Below are positions 17,631-27,124 of a DNA stretch of 64,000 nucleotides, piece after piece (within the stretch, counting starts at the first letter, position 1; every line of letters begins with the position of its first letter). The DNA is from Methylomusa anaerophila (lineage in GTDB: Bacteria; Bacillota; Negativicutes; Sporomusales; Sporomusaceae). The notes beneath the pieces are model-generated. The model ran no database searches. It worked only from the letters and a program-made list of their open reading frames with translations, and had not been told where the DNA came from. The stretch covers positions 689,424 to 753,423 of the forward strand of contig NZ_AP018449.1 of NCBI RefSeq assembly GCF_003966895.1, written 5' to 3'. The position numbers and the translations under genes are program-made.

Positions 17631-18374
17631 TTAACCTTCCCGGCCGACTTTCCACACCAATTGACCAAGGGCATCTTTCTGAAAGTTAAACAAGACTTCA
17701 ATGCCCTCCTGGCCAACAGCCAGCATTTCTGCCAAGTGTTCTTTGCTAAACGGGCTTTTTTCCCCCGTTCCCTGCACTTCGACAAACTGTCCGTTGCCTG
17801 TCATCACCAAATTCATATCTACGATTGCCGTACAATCTTCGGCATAGCACAAGTCCAGCTCCACTCCCTCCGGCAGAAGACCTACACTTACTGCCGCCAG
17901 AAAGTCTTTCACAGGAAATGGTTTACTGTTATCCGTCCAAAGGGAATTAACCGCGTCAACCAATGCCACGAAAGCCCCGGTAATCGCAGCTGTTCGCGTG
18001 CCTCCATCCGCTTGGATTACATCGCAATCTACCCAAATCGTTCTTTCCCCTAACGCTTTCAGATCCACGACACTGCGGAGAGATCTGCCGATTAACCGTT
18101 GGATTTCGTGAGTCCGGCCGGACTGTTTTCCTTTGCTGGCTTCCCGTATGTTCCGGACTTGAGTAGAGCGAGGTAAGAGAGAGTATTCGGCAGTTACCCA
18201 GCCTTCACCTGTTCCCTTCAGAAAGGGAGGTACTTTATCCTCAATTGTCGCAGCGCATAGGACTCTGGTATCGCCGACATCGATCAGAACGGAACCTTCC
18301 GCATATTTTAGGTAGTTGCGGGTAATTTTGACTTTACGTAGTTCATTAGCCTCACGGCCGTCTATTCTTGCCAT
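17631..18374 (-). CDS. rph: Ribonuclease PH
   Basis: The 247-residue phosphorolytic 3' exoribonuclease trims tRNA 3' ends. [13 protein letters not shown] at the start, [28 protein letters not shown], and [20 protein letters not shown] are all family hallmarks. It heads the rph-rdgB-yfcE group. Confidence 0.96.
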   Translation of the reverse strand: MARIDGREANELRKVKITRNYLKYAEGSVLIDVGDTRVLCAATIEDKVPPFLKGTGEGWVTAEYSLLPRSTQVRNIREASKGKQSGRTHEIQRLIGRSLRSVVDLKALGERTIWVDCDVIQADGGTRTAAITGAFVALVDAVNSLWTDNSKPFPVKDFLAAVSVGLLPEGVELDLCYAEDCTAIVDMNLVMTGNGQFVEVQGTGEKSPFSKEHLAEMLAVGQEGIEVLFNFQKDALGQLVWKVGREG

Positions 18375-18432
18375 ACGGGGCCCCCTATTTTTTCGATATT
18401 TTATATAGATATTTTAATATTAATAGTATATT

Positions 18433-19755
18433 TTACTTCAGTTTTTCTAGCCGATCTTCCGACTTATCCTGTATATAATAATGCTGATATTCTCCTTCTT
18501 TCCTGGCCCGAACGACTGCGTCACGGGCCTCGCGACGGCATTCCGGGCAACTATTCCTAAAAATGACAGCGGCAAATGCGGATTTATGCCCGAAAGGATG
18601 TCCTGCCGCTTCCGTCGCAACGGTGAGATAGCCCTGACATTTTGGGCAAAGGCGGGCAACCTCGGTTTGGTGCTCGTCTATCCCGCTGTCGTCATAATAT
18701 ACGCGGCGTTTGCGGCGCCAGACACCGCCGGCCTTGGCGACGGCTTCCCGCTTAAGTTGTTCACGCTCATTCCAAATTCCCCGCCAACGGCTCACCAGTT
18801 GTTCGATATAAGCCGTAGTGCTGTCCGATTGACGGGGACATCTGGCAATATCAGGCTCTATCACCTTGCTGTAGTCCTGCCCGGCCATGGCCAGGATGAT
18901 ACCCACATTTACGTACGGCAAAGCATCTTCAATAGAATACCCACCTTCCAGCACGGCAATATCAGCCTTTAATTTTTCCGCCAGCTTGGCATACCCTTGC
19001 GCGGTTACAGCCATGTTGGCCAAAGGATCGCTATAATGATTATCTTGTCCGGCGGAATTGATAATTATCTCAGGTTGATAGTCTTCCAGCATAGGCAGAA
19101 TGAGATTATCCAGCACGTAATGAAGTCCCTGGTCGGTTGTTCCCGGCGGTAAAGGGATATTCACGGTAGAGGCAAGCGCCCCAGGACTTCCCAGTTCTTC
19201 AACAGCCCCTGTTCCCGGATACAGAGTCCGCCCGTCTTGATGAAAAGAGATAAACAGAGTATCCGGATCATGGTAAAAAATGTCCTGCGTCCCATCGCCG
19301 TGATGAACATCAGTATCCACAATGGCAATTTTGCGGATACCATAATGCTGCCGCAAATACTCTATCATAATAGCCTCGGTGTTGATGGTGCAAAATCCTC
19401 TGGTACCATGGACAACACGCATTGAATGGTGTCCCGGCGGCCGAACCAGAGCAAACGCCCGTTTTATTTCACGACGCATAACAGCTTCGGCGGCAGTAAT
19501 GGCTCCGCCGGCAGAAACTAAGTGGGCATCTGTTATCAACGAAGCAATATCCGGCACGCCGATATGTACCCGCTCCGCATCTTGAATATCGGCCATGCGC
19601 GGTTTATACTCCCGGATGGCCGGAATGTCCAGAAGCCCCTCTTCAACAATCTGATCCCGGGTGTACAACAGGCGTTCTTCCCGCTCCGGGTGGGTAGGCG
19701 AAATAGCCCAGTCAAAAGCCGGGAAAAAAACCAGCCCCAGTGAATTGGTTTTCAT
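18433..19755 (-). CDS. Histone-deacetylase-family amidohydrolase with C-terminal zinc ribbon
   Basis: The first ~310 residues are an HDAC/acetylpolyamine amidohydrolase domain with RPPGHHS, DTDVHHGDGT (zinc-binding Asp/His) and FISFHQDGRTLYPGTG. The C-terminal ~110 residues add a basic stretch and a CPKCQ...CPEC zinc ribbon not usual in the family. The gene overlaps the hydantoinase-like gene upstream by 4 bp, so it ends a four-gene operon (23228 to 18433). It probably removes an acetyl or acyl group from an amine or amide; the substrate cannot be told from sequence. Confidence 0.88.
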   Translation of the reverse strand: MKTNSLGLVFFPAFDWAISPTHPEREERLLYTRDQIVEEGLLDIPAIREYKPRMADIQDAERVHIGVPDIASLITDAHLVSAGGAITAAEAVMRREIKRAFALVRPPGHHSMRVVHGTRGFCTINTEAIMIEYLRQHYGIRKIAIVDTDVHHGDGTQDIFYHDPDTLFISFHQDGRTLYPGTGAVEELGSPGALASTVNIPLPPGTTDQGLHYVLDNLILPMLEDYQPEIIINSAGQDNHYSDPLANMAVTAQGYAKLAEKLKADIAVLEGGYSIEDALPYVNVGIILAMAGQDYSKVIEPDIARCPRQSDSTTAYIEQLVSRWRGIWNEREQLKREAVAKAGGVWRRKRRVYYDDSGIDEHQTEVARLCPKCQGYLTVATEAAGHPFGHKSAFAAVIFRNSCPECRREARDAVVRARKEGEYQHYYIQDKSEDRLEKLK

Positions 19756-21428
19756 ACTCCTGCACTCTCCTTCGCCGTTACAGTTATTAATACTCCCGGT
19801 TTAATCTGCAGCTTGCAGGTGATGATTTTGCCAACTGTATAAAACCCGCGAACGACATTAAATTCTTCTTCATACAGCCGTTCCATATCTGCCACGGCTT
19901 CAGCCATTCCACTGGCCGCCGCCCGCTCACGAAGATGGCCGGCCGCCAACGTCCAGGCAGTATCCAAAGAAAACTTCCCTTTGTCAAATTCCTGTTTGAT
20001 GCCCAATTCCGGAACAGTATAATAACCTTGGGCAGTATCCGCCCGCAATGTAATTTCAGTGGTGGGACGGGCTATGGCAGCGCCGATTGCATTGGCCACC
20101 ATTGCCCCCGGAGGTACAATACAAGGTACGCCAAGTTCTGCCGCTACCATCGGCGCCAATCCGCCCGCTGCTCCCCCCACTCCTAAAACCATCTGGGGCT
20201 GAAACTCCCGGCCATAGACAATATCCTCCACCTTGTACACAGGTGCAGCCGCCTGTTCTGCCAGCATATCCCGAATAGCCTGAGAGATAAGGCCGGCGGC
20301 AATTCCCAAAACTTCCCGGGCCACATCGGCAGCAGTTTGATTTGGGTTAGCTAGGCGCTGCATTGCTAACTCTGCCAGCTCGAATTCGCCATATTGGGTA
20401 AGCTCCAATAAGCGCATAGCATCGGAGACAGTCGGCTGGGCCCCCCCCAAAGCCATTGCCGGACCAAACCGCATAGGTCCGACTACGATCTGCCCATTTT
20501 CCCGCCGTACATAGCTATCACCACCGACCCCTACCGAGCGAAGCCAAAAGGATCTGACAGCAGTGGGAAAACCATTGATTCTGGCCCCCCCGGGAGCAAA
20601 TAACGGCACGCCATTTTCCCATAAGGCAATATCCGTCGTTGTTCCGCCGATATCCAAAGACACCGCCTGACTTTCCGGCGCGGCCATAGCCATAACACCC
20701 AAAACACTGGCGGCAGGACCGGTAAATATGGCCTCCACCGGTACGTCCTCGGCGTGGGATAACGGCATGGTTCCACCATCAGCTTTCAAAATATATAAAG
20801 GAGCCTTAATGCCCCGGTCTGCTACCGCTTTCGTTATGGCAGCAGCGAACATTTGAAAGATTCGCCAGACAGTGGCGTTAAAATAGGCGGAGTTAGCCCG
20901 GCGGAGAAAATTCAGAGTACCGGAAACCTGTGCTCCCATAGTGACATGCTCCGGTGCGTACGTTTCCCGGACCCACCCGGCCACAAGCTGTTCCTGCGCT
21001 GGATTCCGCACGGCGAATTTTCCGGCCACGGCTAATGTCCGACAACCTTTCAGTTGCTGAACAACGTTTTCAACTTCCCTTTTGTTCGGACGGGAAACTT
21101 CTCTTCCCCGGTGATCAATGTACCCGGAAAGGATAAAAGGCTCAACCGGCAGCAAACCGGCAATATTCATTCCCGGTCCAGGTATCAATAGCAATCCTGC
21201 CGCTTCCGTCTTACCCTCGACCAACGAGTTGGTGACCACCGTCGTAGATAAGGCTACGCGCTGAATATGCGCTGGCGCAATATGTTCTAAAACTTTGTCA
21301 ATGGCCTCAACTATGCCGTTTAAGAGATTTCCCTGGGTGGTAGGTTTTTTGGCAATTGCCAAAATTTTGCCGTTGTCCACAACGACTGCATCGGTGAATG
21401 TCCCACCGACATCAATTCCCAATAACAT
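19752..21428 (-). CDS. Hydantoinase/oxoprolinase-family protein (HyuA-like)
   Basis: Starts MLLGIDVGGTFTDAVVV, the ATP-binding phosphate loop of hydantoinase A/oxoprolinase proteins, and continues with ALSTTVVTNSLVEGK, EAIFTGPAASVLG and AVSLDIGGTTTDIAL. From the ATG at 21428 (AAAGGAGAGGGG upstream) it is 558 residues. The partner HyuB subunit is absent, so it is probably an activating or carboxylating relative rather than a hydantoinase. Lies between an activator ATPase gene and the HDAC-like gene. Confidence 0.87.
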   Translation of the reverse strand: MLLGIDVGGTFTDAVVVDNGKILAIAKKPTTQGNLLNGIVEAIDKVLEHIAPAHIQRVALSTTVVTNSLVEGKTEAAGLLLIPGPGMNIAGLLPVEPFILSGYIDHRGREVSRPNKREVENVVQQLKGCRTLAVAGKFAVRNPAQEQLVAGWVRETYAPEHVTMGAQVSGTLNFLRRANSAYFNATVWRIFQMFAAAITKAVADRGIKAPLYILKADGGTMPLSHAEDVPVEAIFTGPAASVLGVMAMAAPESQAVSLDIGGTTTDIALWENGVPLFAPGGARINGFPTAVRSFWLRSVGVGGDSYVRRENGQIVVGPMRFGPAMALGGAQPTVSDAMRLLELTQYGEFELAELAMQRLANPNQTAADVAREVLGIAAGLISQAIRDMLAEQAAAPVYKVEDIVYGREFQPQMVLGVGGAAGGLAPMVAAELGVPCIVPPGAMVANAIGAAIARPTTEITLRADTAQGYYTVPELGIKQEFDKGKFSLDTAWTLAAGHLRERAAASGMAEAVADMERLYEEEFNVVRGFYTVGKIITCKLQIKPGVLITVTAKESAGV

Positions 21429-21450
21429 ACCGTTCCCCTCTCCTTTCACT

Positions 21451-22206
21451 TCACTTTCGGTTATAAACCGCACAGCCAATTGCCCCATTTAACTGCGGCT
21501 GCGGCGGTACAATAACTTCCACTTTCATTTCCCCGGCAATAAAATCCCGGATGGCCGTTCCTAAAGCCACGCCGCCGGTAAAAACTAAGGTATCACTGGC
21601 GAGCGCCGACAGCATCGGTTTGATTCGTTTAAATATTGTGTAATTTACGCCGGCGGCAAGCTGAGATACAGTATATCCTTCTGCAATCTTACCGATAAGC
21701 TCCGATTCGCCGAAAATGGCGCAGGTAGCATTGAGTTCAACGGGACTTTCATTATACCGGGACAGTTCGTTGAGACTGATCCCCAGAACAGTTGCCATGT
21801 TTTCCAAATACCGGCCCGTACTGGCGGCGCATTTGTCATTGGTTTGAAAATCCACCATTTTCCCTTGGCGGACTTTAATAACCTTGCTGTCCTGTCCGCC
21901 GAGATCGAGAAGCGTAAAATCAGTACGACCGGTCTGCCATATTGCTCCCAGGACATGGGCCTTTAATTCGGGTATGATTACAGCATCAGCGATGTCAATG
22001 GTGTTCCGTCCATAGCCGGTAGCCGTTACCGCAGTGACTGCCGGCAATCCCAGCGCGCCGAAGTCCACAGCAAACCCGGACGTTTGCCTCCTGCCGTACT
22101 CGCGATAAAAAGACGCTGTTTCATAAATGCGGGTAGCGCAGATTGCCTTTTCGTCCATTACCACCAGTTTGACACTGCGGCTGCCTAGGTCTATGCCGCA
22201 CCGCAT
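21451..22206 (-). CDS. 2-hydroxyacyl-CoA dehydratase activator-type ATPase (BadF/BadG/HgdC family)
   Basis: The 251-residue archerase homologue begins MRCGIDLGSRSVKLVVMD. The cysteines that bind the inter-subunit 4Fe-4S cluster are visible in NDKCAASTGRYLE and ATCAIFGESEL; DLGGQDSKVI supplies the second nucleotide loop. Such ATPases push single low-potential electrons into a dehydratase or reductase partner. Its partner is most likely the product of the gene directly upstream, 20 bp away. Confidence 0.92.
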   Translation of the reverse strand: MRCGIDLGSRSVKLVVMDEKAICATRIYETASFYREYGRRQTSGFAVDFGALGLPAVTAVTATGYGRNTIDIADAVIIPELKAHVLGAIWQTGRTDFTLLDLGGQDSKVIKVRQGKMVDFQTNDKCAASTGRYLENMATVLGISLNELSRYNESPVELNATCAIFGESELIGKIAEGYTVSQLAAGVNYTIFKRIKPMLSALASDTLVFTGGVALGTAIRDFIAGEMKVEVIVPPQPQLNGAIGCAVYNRK

Positions 22207-22226
22207 ATACCTTTCATCCTCCTCGC

Positions 22227-23228
22227 TTAACGCAGCATTTCCAGAAAGCTATCAATCCTGAGCTTAGTTCTTGCATCCAGCTTGCTGGGCTTGTCTCCTT
22301 CAATTGTCAAAACAGGAATATCCAGTTTTTCCCGCAGAATTAAGTCCTCAATCTGCCGGAAGCAGAAACTTTGTACATAGTGAATAATGCCATCCAGATT
22401 ACGGCGTTCCATCTCGCTCCGGATGTCTTCAATACGGCCGAAAATACCATAGGGATAGGTATAGAGACGATACTGCTCAACAATATCCTCGGTTGCAAAT
22501 GGCATGGCGAATTGGCGCTGCACCTCGTTGAACACCACCCTGGCGCCCATCGATTCAATATACGAGTATAAATCGGTAAAAATGGGCGGCACTCCCACAT
22601 AACCCAGACGAAGATCCTCATTGTACTCCGGGGCGGTTGCCGCCTTGCGAATGAATTCATCGACCTCGCAGCGGTATTTCTCCACATCGCCGTTAAAGTC
22701 GCTGCAGCAAAGTTGATAAAGATGGTTATCCCAACCGCTGACAGTGTTTTCCTGCCAGGTTAACCGGTCGATTTCCGCGACTTTAGCCCGTACCGCATCA
22801 AGCTGATGCTTCACTTCCTTCACTTTATCCCAGTCGGTTCCAAGAGACTTGATGAGTTTGTCCATTTGCAGCCTGAGCAAATCATAATCCCGGTCATATG
22901 GATAAGCGAAGGGAATCGTAGCAATTCCCGCCAGCTGGTATGTCTCCATCAGAGCATGAGTATTGCTGCAGTCGCCTTGTGTCACCGCGATTATTCTGGA
23001 AATACCCAAGCCGGATAAGTTGGAATTATTATCCTTATTCACTACCGTGGCGTATAATCCTTTAATCCAGCCGCAAATATTCCGGGGATACCCGGCTTCT
23101 TCCGCCGTTTCCACCAGTCGCGACGCCCCGGGATGAGTGATAAATATATTGTTAAGATCAACAGGCTTATACCCTGCTGCCAAAATAATCTCTACCGGAA
23201 CGGTAGTGGTAATGCCGATATGCTCCAC
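22227..23228 (-). CDS. 2-hydroxyacyl-CoA dehydratase / BCR subunit D-like protein
   Basis: The 333-residue HgdB-type protein has conserved cysteines in ICGWIKG, QGDCSNTH and SFCFRQIED suited to binding a 4Fe-4S cluster. Only one such subunit is encoded, unlike two-subunit dehydratases, so it may act as a homodimer. GTG start with GGAGGCGACGTT upstream. First gene of the operon with the activator, hydantoinase-like and HDAC-like genes. Substrate unknown. Confidence 0.87.
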   Translation of the reverse strand: MEHIGITTTVPVEIILAAGYKPVDLNNIFITHPGASRLVETAEEAGYPRNICGWIKGLYATVVNKDNNSNLSGLGISRIIAVTQGDCSNTHALMETYQLAGIATIPFAYPYDRDYDLLRLQMDKLIKSLGTDWDKVKEVKHQLDAVRAKVAEIDRLTWQENTVSGWDNHLYQLCCSDFNGDVEKYRCEVDEFIRKAATAPEYNEDLRLGYVGVPPIFTDLYSYIESMGARVVFNEVQRQFAMPFATEDIVEQYRLYTYPYGIFGRIEDIRSEMERRNLDGIIHYVQSFCFRQIEDLILREKLDIPVLTIEGDKPSKLDARTKLRIDSFLEMLR

Positions 23229-23253
23229 AACGTCGCCTCCGCCAGATAAATAG

Positions 23254-23279
23254 AGAGGATAGTTTATATTCTATCCTCT
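23254..23279 (-). terminator. Hairpin between the CofE-like gene and the dehydratase-like operon
   Basis: AGAGGATAG/CTATCCTCT stem with an 8-nt loop. It follows the stop of the 23302-24012 gene and precedes the next gene's SD; the T-tract is weak. Confidence 0.5.
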
Positions 23280-23301
23280 GCCCGTTTAACCTGCTCTTAG
23301 T

Positions 23302-24012
23302 CTATTCCCTTGCCGTCACCCGTTGGGCTGCCGTACCATAATTCTTAATAATAACGATCGGTGTCTTTTGACTGGCGTTGCCAAAGGGGTTATCAATAAG
23401 TATTTGCGCCAATTGCTTGGCATTGAGCCCTTTTGATATACCCAGGACGGCGGCCCGTTTCAAATCATTGACATCGGCCACGGCGGCCCCGTAGCACCCG
23501 AATCTAGCCTTGATGGACTCCGCAACCCCGTCCGGGTCGGCCGGACCATAAACGATATGTTTATCAAAGGGAGGCATGGTGCCGGTAACATCATCAATCA
23601 GCGCCGCCTGTTCCCCCGCCAGTTCATAAAATAATCCATGCCGGCCAAAAATCTTGCCGGCCATGCCCACAAGCATGGCCCACAGGACCCGCCACTCCCC
23701 TTCGGCATTCATGGCAGCCTGCATGCCGTATACACTGGAAAGGCTTCCTTTCTGGGGCACAAAGCGGCATAAAACTCTGGCCAGAAATGAAGGCTCCAGT
23801 TCTTCCGGCCGGGTGACACGTCCCTGCGTAATAGCCACAACACTTTCCGCCACCGACACAACGTCATTGGGACCAATGCCTTCTTTAGCATATTGAGCAA
23901 TAATATCCCCAATATCATCCTTGGGGGTTACAATCCGTGTCTTCACCGGTACCAACTCTAACGCCGACTCAGTCATAGTAGTCATAGTAGTCATAGTAGT
24001 CATAGTAGTCAT
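23302..24012 (-). CDS. Coenzyme F420-0:gamma-glutamyl ligase-like protein
   Basis: About 236 residues with the CofE-like fold text VPVKTRIVTPKDDIGDII, NDVVSVAESVVAITQGR and a late PIVIIKN. Firmicutes of this kind do not make F420, so members here probably ligate glutamate to another acceptor; function unknown. The N-terminus is (MTT) repeats from a 9-bp tandem repeat offering five in-frame ATGs (24012, 24003, 23994, 23985, 23976). The functional start is uncertain; the first has a G-rich SD. Co-transcribed with the membrane-anchored gene 12 bp upstream. Confidence 0.75.
   Translation of the reverse strand: MTTMTTMTTMTTMTESALELVPVKTRIVTPKDDIGDIIAQYAKEGIGPNDVVSVAESVVAITQGRVTRPEELEPSFLARVLCRFVPQKGSLSSVYGMQAAMNAEGEWRVLWAMLVGMAGKIFGRHGLFYELAGEQAALIDDVTGTMPPFDKHIVYGPADPDGVAESIKARFGCYGAAVADVNDLKRAAVLGISKGLNAKQLAQILIDNPFGNASQKTPIVIIKNYGTAAQRVTARE
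23974..24012 (-). repeat. 9-bp tandem repeat encoding (MTT)n
   Basis: Four units of ATGACTACT plus a partial one at the very start of the gene. Because the unit is a multiple of three, copy changes would alter the number of start codons but not the frame. Confidence 0.9.
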
Positions 24013-24024
24013 AATGGCCCCCCC

Positions 24025-24576
24025 TTACGCTGCGCTGCCGGTTGCCCGGTCCAGAGCCTGTTTAATATCACCGGCAGTCATTATCAGCCTGTTTTTCGCT
24101 ATGTACCAGGAACTTCGGGCCACAACCTGATAGACAATGTCAATAGCCATGTCCACAGGCAGGTTGATCATATCGTGCAAAGTTGGGACAATATCACCGT
24201 TTTTCGCTGTAAATTTAACCGTTAGGATAATGCTGCCGCCGGTTTTCTTAGGAATGATCGCTGCCTCCCAATAGCCGTCGGTACGTCCGGCCGTAGCCAA
24301 AGTAAGCCGCGATTGGACTTCCGCCCCGTCAAACTGCTCATAAGGCAACAGGTGCCTGGGATAAGCATCCATAATTGTTCCGTCCTGCGTTCCTTTATTG
24401 ACAAACGGTATTATAGTAGAAAAAGCGGCACTGTCCCGAGTTAAATGATCCAGTGTAAAATTGCTGCGCTGATCGACAATAAACTCAAACTTGGCATCCC
24501 CCTGCTTGGCGATGTAAAGCCAGACAGCGAAAGCTATTCCTCCCGCCAATACCAATAAAAAAAGTAAAATTCCCAT
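24025..24576 (-). CDS. Membrane-anchored protein of unknown function
   Basis: 183 residues. One N-terminal transmembrane helix (ILLFLLVLAGGIAFAVWLYIA), then an extracytoplasmic or cytoplasmic globular part with beta-rich text and no motif I recognise. It precedes the CofE-like gene by 12 bp on the same strand, suggesting joint function. Upstream of it is the murI stop. Reality as a gene is supported by coding length, operon spacing and GGAGGCAG before the start. Confidence 0.7.
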   Translation of the reverse strand: MGILLFLLVLAGGIAFAVWLYIAKQGDAKFEFIVDQRSNFTLDHLTRDSAAFSTIIPFVNKGTQDGTIMDAYPRHLLPYEQFDGAEVQSRLTLATAGRTDGYWEAAIIPKKTGGSIILTVKFTAKNGDIVPTLHDMINLPVDMAIDIVYQVVARSSWYIAKNRLIMTAGDIKQALDRATGSAA

Positions 24577-24634
24577 GTTGCTGCCTCCATCCTTCCAGGT
24601 ATTCTCCCGCAGTTATTATAACCATCATACCATC

Positions 24635-25465
24635 CTAAACTTGGCATGACGAATATTCCTGCAGATTAACAAGTTCATAATTAGGTTCAGCCCCACGTAG
24701 TGCCAGGGATAAAACTTTGCCGGCAAACCTTTGAACCCGGTCTAAATCTGCCGAAAAACACAGTCGCACAGTACCTTGCCGGTTTACTGCAAGCTGCCCG
24801 TGCTTGGCCAATAGATCTCTCGCATCGACAACTGTTTCCCGGGCAGGATCAACCAGGCTGACACTTGTTCCGAGAACGCGGGTTATTATCGGGCTAATAA
24901 ACGGATAATGAGTGCAACCCAATATTAGCGAGTCGATTCCAGCTTCTTTAAGGGGTACGAGATATTCCGCCACGGCCGCCTCGACCTCTGCCCCATCCAG
25001 TTTGCCCTGTTCAATAAGAGGCACGAATTTAGGACAAGCTTGCGGAAAAATGGCCGCGCCGGCGTCTATCCTTCTAATCGATCGTCCATGATAACCACTG
25101 GCTACGGTAGCCTGAGTGGCAATAACCCCAATCTGTTTGCTCCGGGTAACTTTAAGAGCTGCTTTGACCCCTGTATTTACGCCAACAGTAAAAAATGAAT
25201 ATGTTCTCTTAGCTTCTTCAAGTCCCAGCGCGGTCATGGTATTACAGGCGAACACCGCCATTTTGACTTTTTGCACCGTAAAAAACCGCAGTATTTCATG
25301 CATAAACATAATAATTTCGGCCGGCGGCCGAGACCCGTAAGGGGTACGGGCGGTATCACCGAAATAGATGATATCTTCACCCGGCAGCAGATTCAGCATT
25401 TCTTTGACTACTGTCAGGCCACCCAGTCCTGAATCAAACACGCCGATAGGCGCATTATTTCCCAT
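24635..25465 (-). CDS. murI: Glutamate racemase
   Basis: Makes D-glutamate for peptidoglycan. PIGVFDSGLGGLTVVKEM at the N-terminus and VFACNTMTALG hold the first catalytic cysteine region; LILGCTHYPF holds the second. 276 residues, full length. Downstream lies the membrane-anchored unknown gene. Confidence 0.96.
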   Translation of the reverse strand: MGNNAPIGVFDSGLGGLTVVKEMLNLLPGEDIIYFGDTARTPYGSRPPAEIIMFMHEILRFFTVQKVKMAVFACNTMTALGLEEAKRTYSFFTVGVNTGVKAALKVTRSKQIGVIATQATVASGYHGRSIRRIDAGAAIFPQACPKFVPLIEQGKLDGAEVEAAVAEYLVPLKEAGIDSLILGCTHYPFISPIITRVLGTSVSLVDPARETVVDARDLLAKHGQLAVNRQGTVRLCFSADLDRVQRFAGKVLSLALRGAEPNYELVNLQEYSSCQV

Positions 25466-25542
25466 GACGCCACCTCCCCATAAAATCTAGTGTCTCTTGG
25501 CGCCATGTATAATATGCATGGTGACCGACCATTGCCAGACTC

Positions 25543-25950
25543 CTATTCACGACTAAGCCCAATCATCAACTTCCCGTAGTATGGCTCAGGCAGACGAATC
25601 ACTTTCCCCTGCGTATCGGCAAACACATTCTGCGTTCTGCCTGTTGCCAATAGAGCACCATCCTTCTCGCGCAATATACGAAAAGTAAAAATCATTTTGG
25701 CTTTGGATAATTCCGCCAAAGTTGCCTCAATGAGAATGGAGTCGTCAAACTTGGCAGAAGCACGGTACTGGCAACTCACATCAGTAATCGGGAAAAGTAT
25801 GCCGTCAGCCATTAAATCAAGCAACAACACGCCGGCTTGTCGCAAAAATTCCACCCTGCCCATTTCAAACCAGCGAAAATAGTTGGAGTGGTGTACCACC
25901 CCCATCATATCTGTTTCCACAAAACGAACTTTTTCTCGTATGGTAATCAT
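25543..25950 (-). CDS. YbgC/FadM-like acyl-CoA thioesterase
   Basis: 135-residue hot-dog fold protein with FVETDMMGVVHHSNYFRWFE near residues 10-29, including the catalytic aspartate of the 4HBT family, and the VSCQYRASAKFDD strand. Hydrolyses short or medium acyl-CoA or acyl carrier thioesters. Single gene between murI and a non-coding gap. Confidence 0.9.
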   Translation of the reverse strand: MITIREKVRFVETDMMGVVHHSNYFRWFEMGRVEFLRQAGVLLLDLMADGILFPITDVSCQYRASAKFDDSILIEATLAELSKAKMIFTFRILREKDGALLATGRTQNVFADTQGKVIRLPEPYYGKLMIGLSRE

Positions 25951-26302
25951 ATTCCGTTTACTCCAACTTATTAGTTTAAGAAAAAATACCTATATCTATA
26001 AAATTCTAAAAGCATGCTGTTCGCATGCCCATTGACTTACTTATGAAAAAAGGCCGCTGGTAATCGCCGCCATGATGCATGCAAATGAATACGATAATAA
26101 TTGTACTTTTATTTCATGAATTTGTCAAAATAAAATCCATTTTTATGTGTTTAACTTGTGATTACTTTAGTATATGCTTTTTTACTGTTTCTACTGTATA
26201 TTGCCTTCCTTATTTCGCAACGTAATCAGTAATCCCGCTTCAGTTAATCACTCAGCAATCCTTATGAATGATCTATTTCAGGTTATTACAATAGGTTTCT
26301 TA
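25951..26302. other. Non-coding gap
   Basis: 352 bp, AT-rich, between the thioesterase start and the end of the DUF4325 remnant. I see no reading frame with an SD, no convincing terminator and no long repeat. Confidence 0.6.
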
Positions 26303-27124
26303 CTAATTTTCTATTCGTAATGCCTTTGTTATGACACTTGACATTGAGGCTCGAAATACCATTTTTTTCACGTCGTCCGACATATTGATCGGAAATAACT
26401 CAACCTCAGGATGGTCTAGTTTAAAAACCCGAAACAATTCGTCTGCAAAAGCTTGACCTATTGCACTGACGCCTTTGAAATCCAGAATTACTTCTCTAAA
26501 TCTATCGAAGCGACGAATAAGACGTTTTTGCTTGAGACCTCGACACTAAAGAGGATTCCTCGTGCTCGACTAAACGCACAGGAATATGCGTCTTTGTAAA
26601 ACCATATGAATCATCATCGTTTGCAGTAAATTCATCGAAAACCTTACTAGTCACAATATCAGAATCTTTGTATATCCACATCATGACCCAAGTCCCTTTT
26701 CTAGGCTCATCAGTTTCCAGCAAATAATCAGGGCCATTATTGCTTCCAGACAGAAACGTCAAGCCACCTGATCTTATATAAAAATTATCAAATATTCTCG
26801 ATGTAAAAAATATACCTTCTCCGGAATGCTTGGCAGGGTCTGTTGTTAGTTTTCCTTTTGCTAATTCAAGAATAGCATGCTTCAGATCTTCCAACCCAAG
26901 AGCCATTTGAATTTTGTTAAATATACCTATTCCTCATCAGCTATATAGAATTCGACAGACACCGGATCATCTATTATTCAATTGTAACCTTTACTGCCCC
27001 CGAGTGGTCAATTGCATTATTAAGCATCTCCGTAAAACCATAATTGCAAGCGCTTAGAACGTTTTGAGGTAAATCCTGCAATCTCGGTAAAACTTTTTCT
27101 CGCCAAACTACATCCTCTTCTAAT
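26303..27124 (-). pseudogene. Frameshifted histidine-kinase-like ATPase / STAS-like DUF4325 gene
   Basis: Three pieces in different frames join into one recognisable protein. An ATPase N-box (NYGFTEMLNNAIDHSGA) ends around 26980. The ATP-lid piece ALGLEDLKHAIL...SGEGIFFTSRIFD runs 26906-26502. A STAS-like DUF4325 end (FREVILDFKGVSAIGQAFADE...) finishes at a stop at 26303. Breaks are visible near 26930 (one base missing), at the A5 run 26524-26528 (one base extra) and near 26985. The 5' part is cut off by the repeat element at 27125. Clearly inactive unless some breaks are sequencing errors. Confidence 0.8.

Noticed and set aside
19752..21428. Calling the HyuA-like gene a true hydantoinase
   Set aside because: No HyuB partner is present and the context is electron-transfer proteins; only the family is supported.
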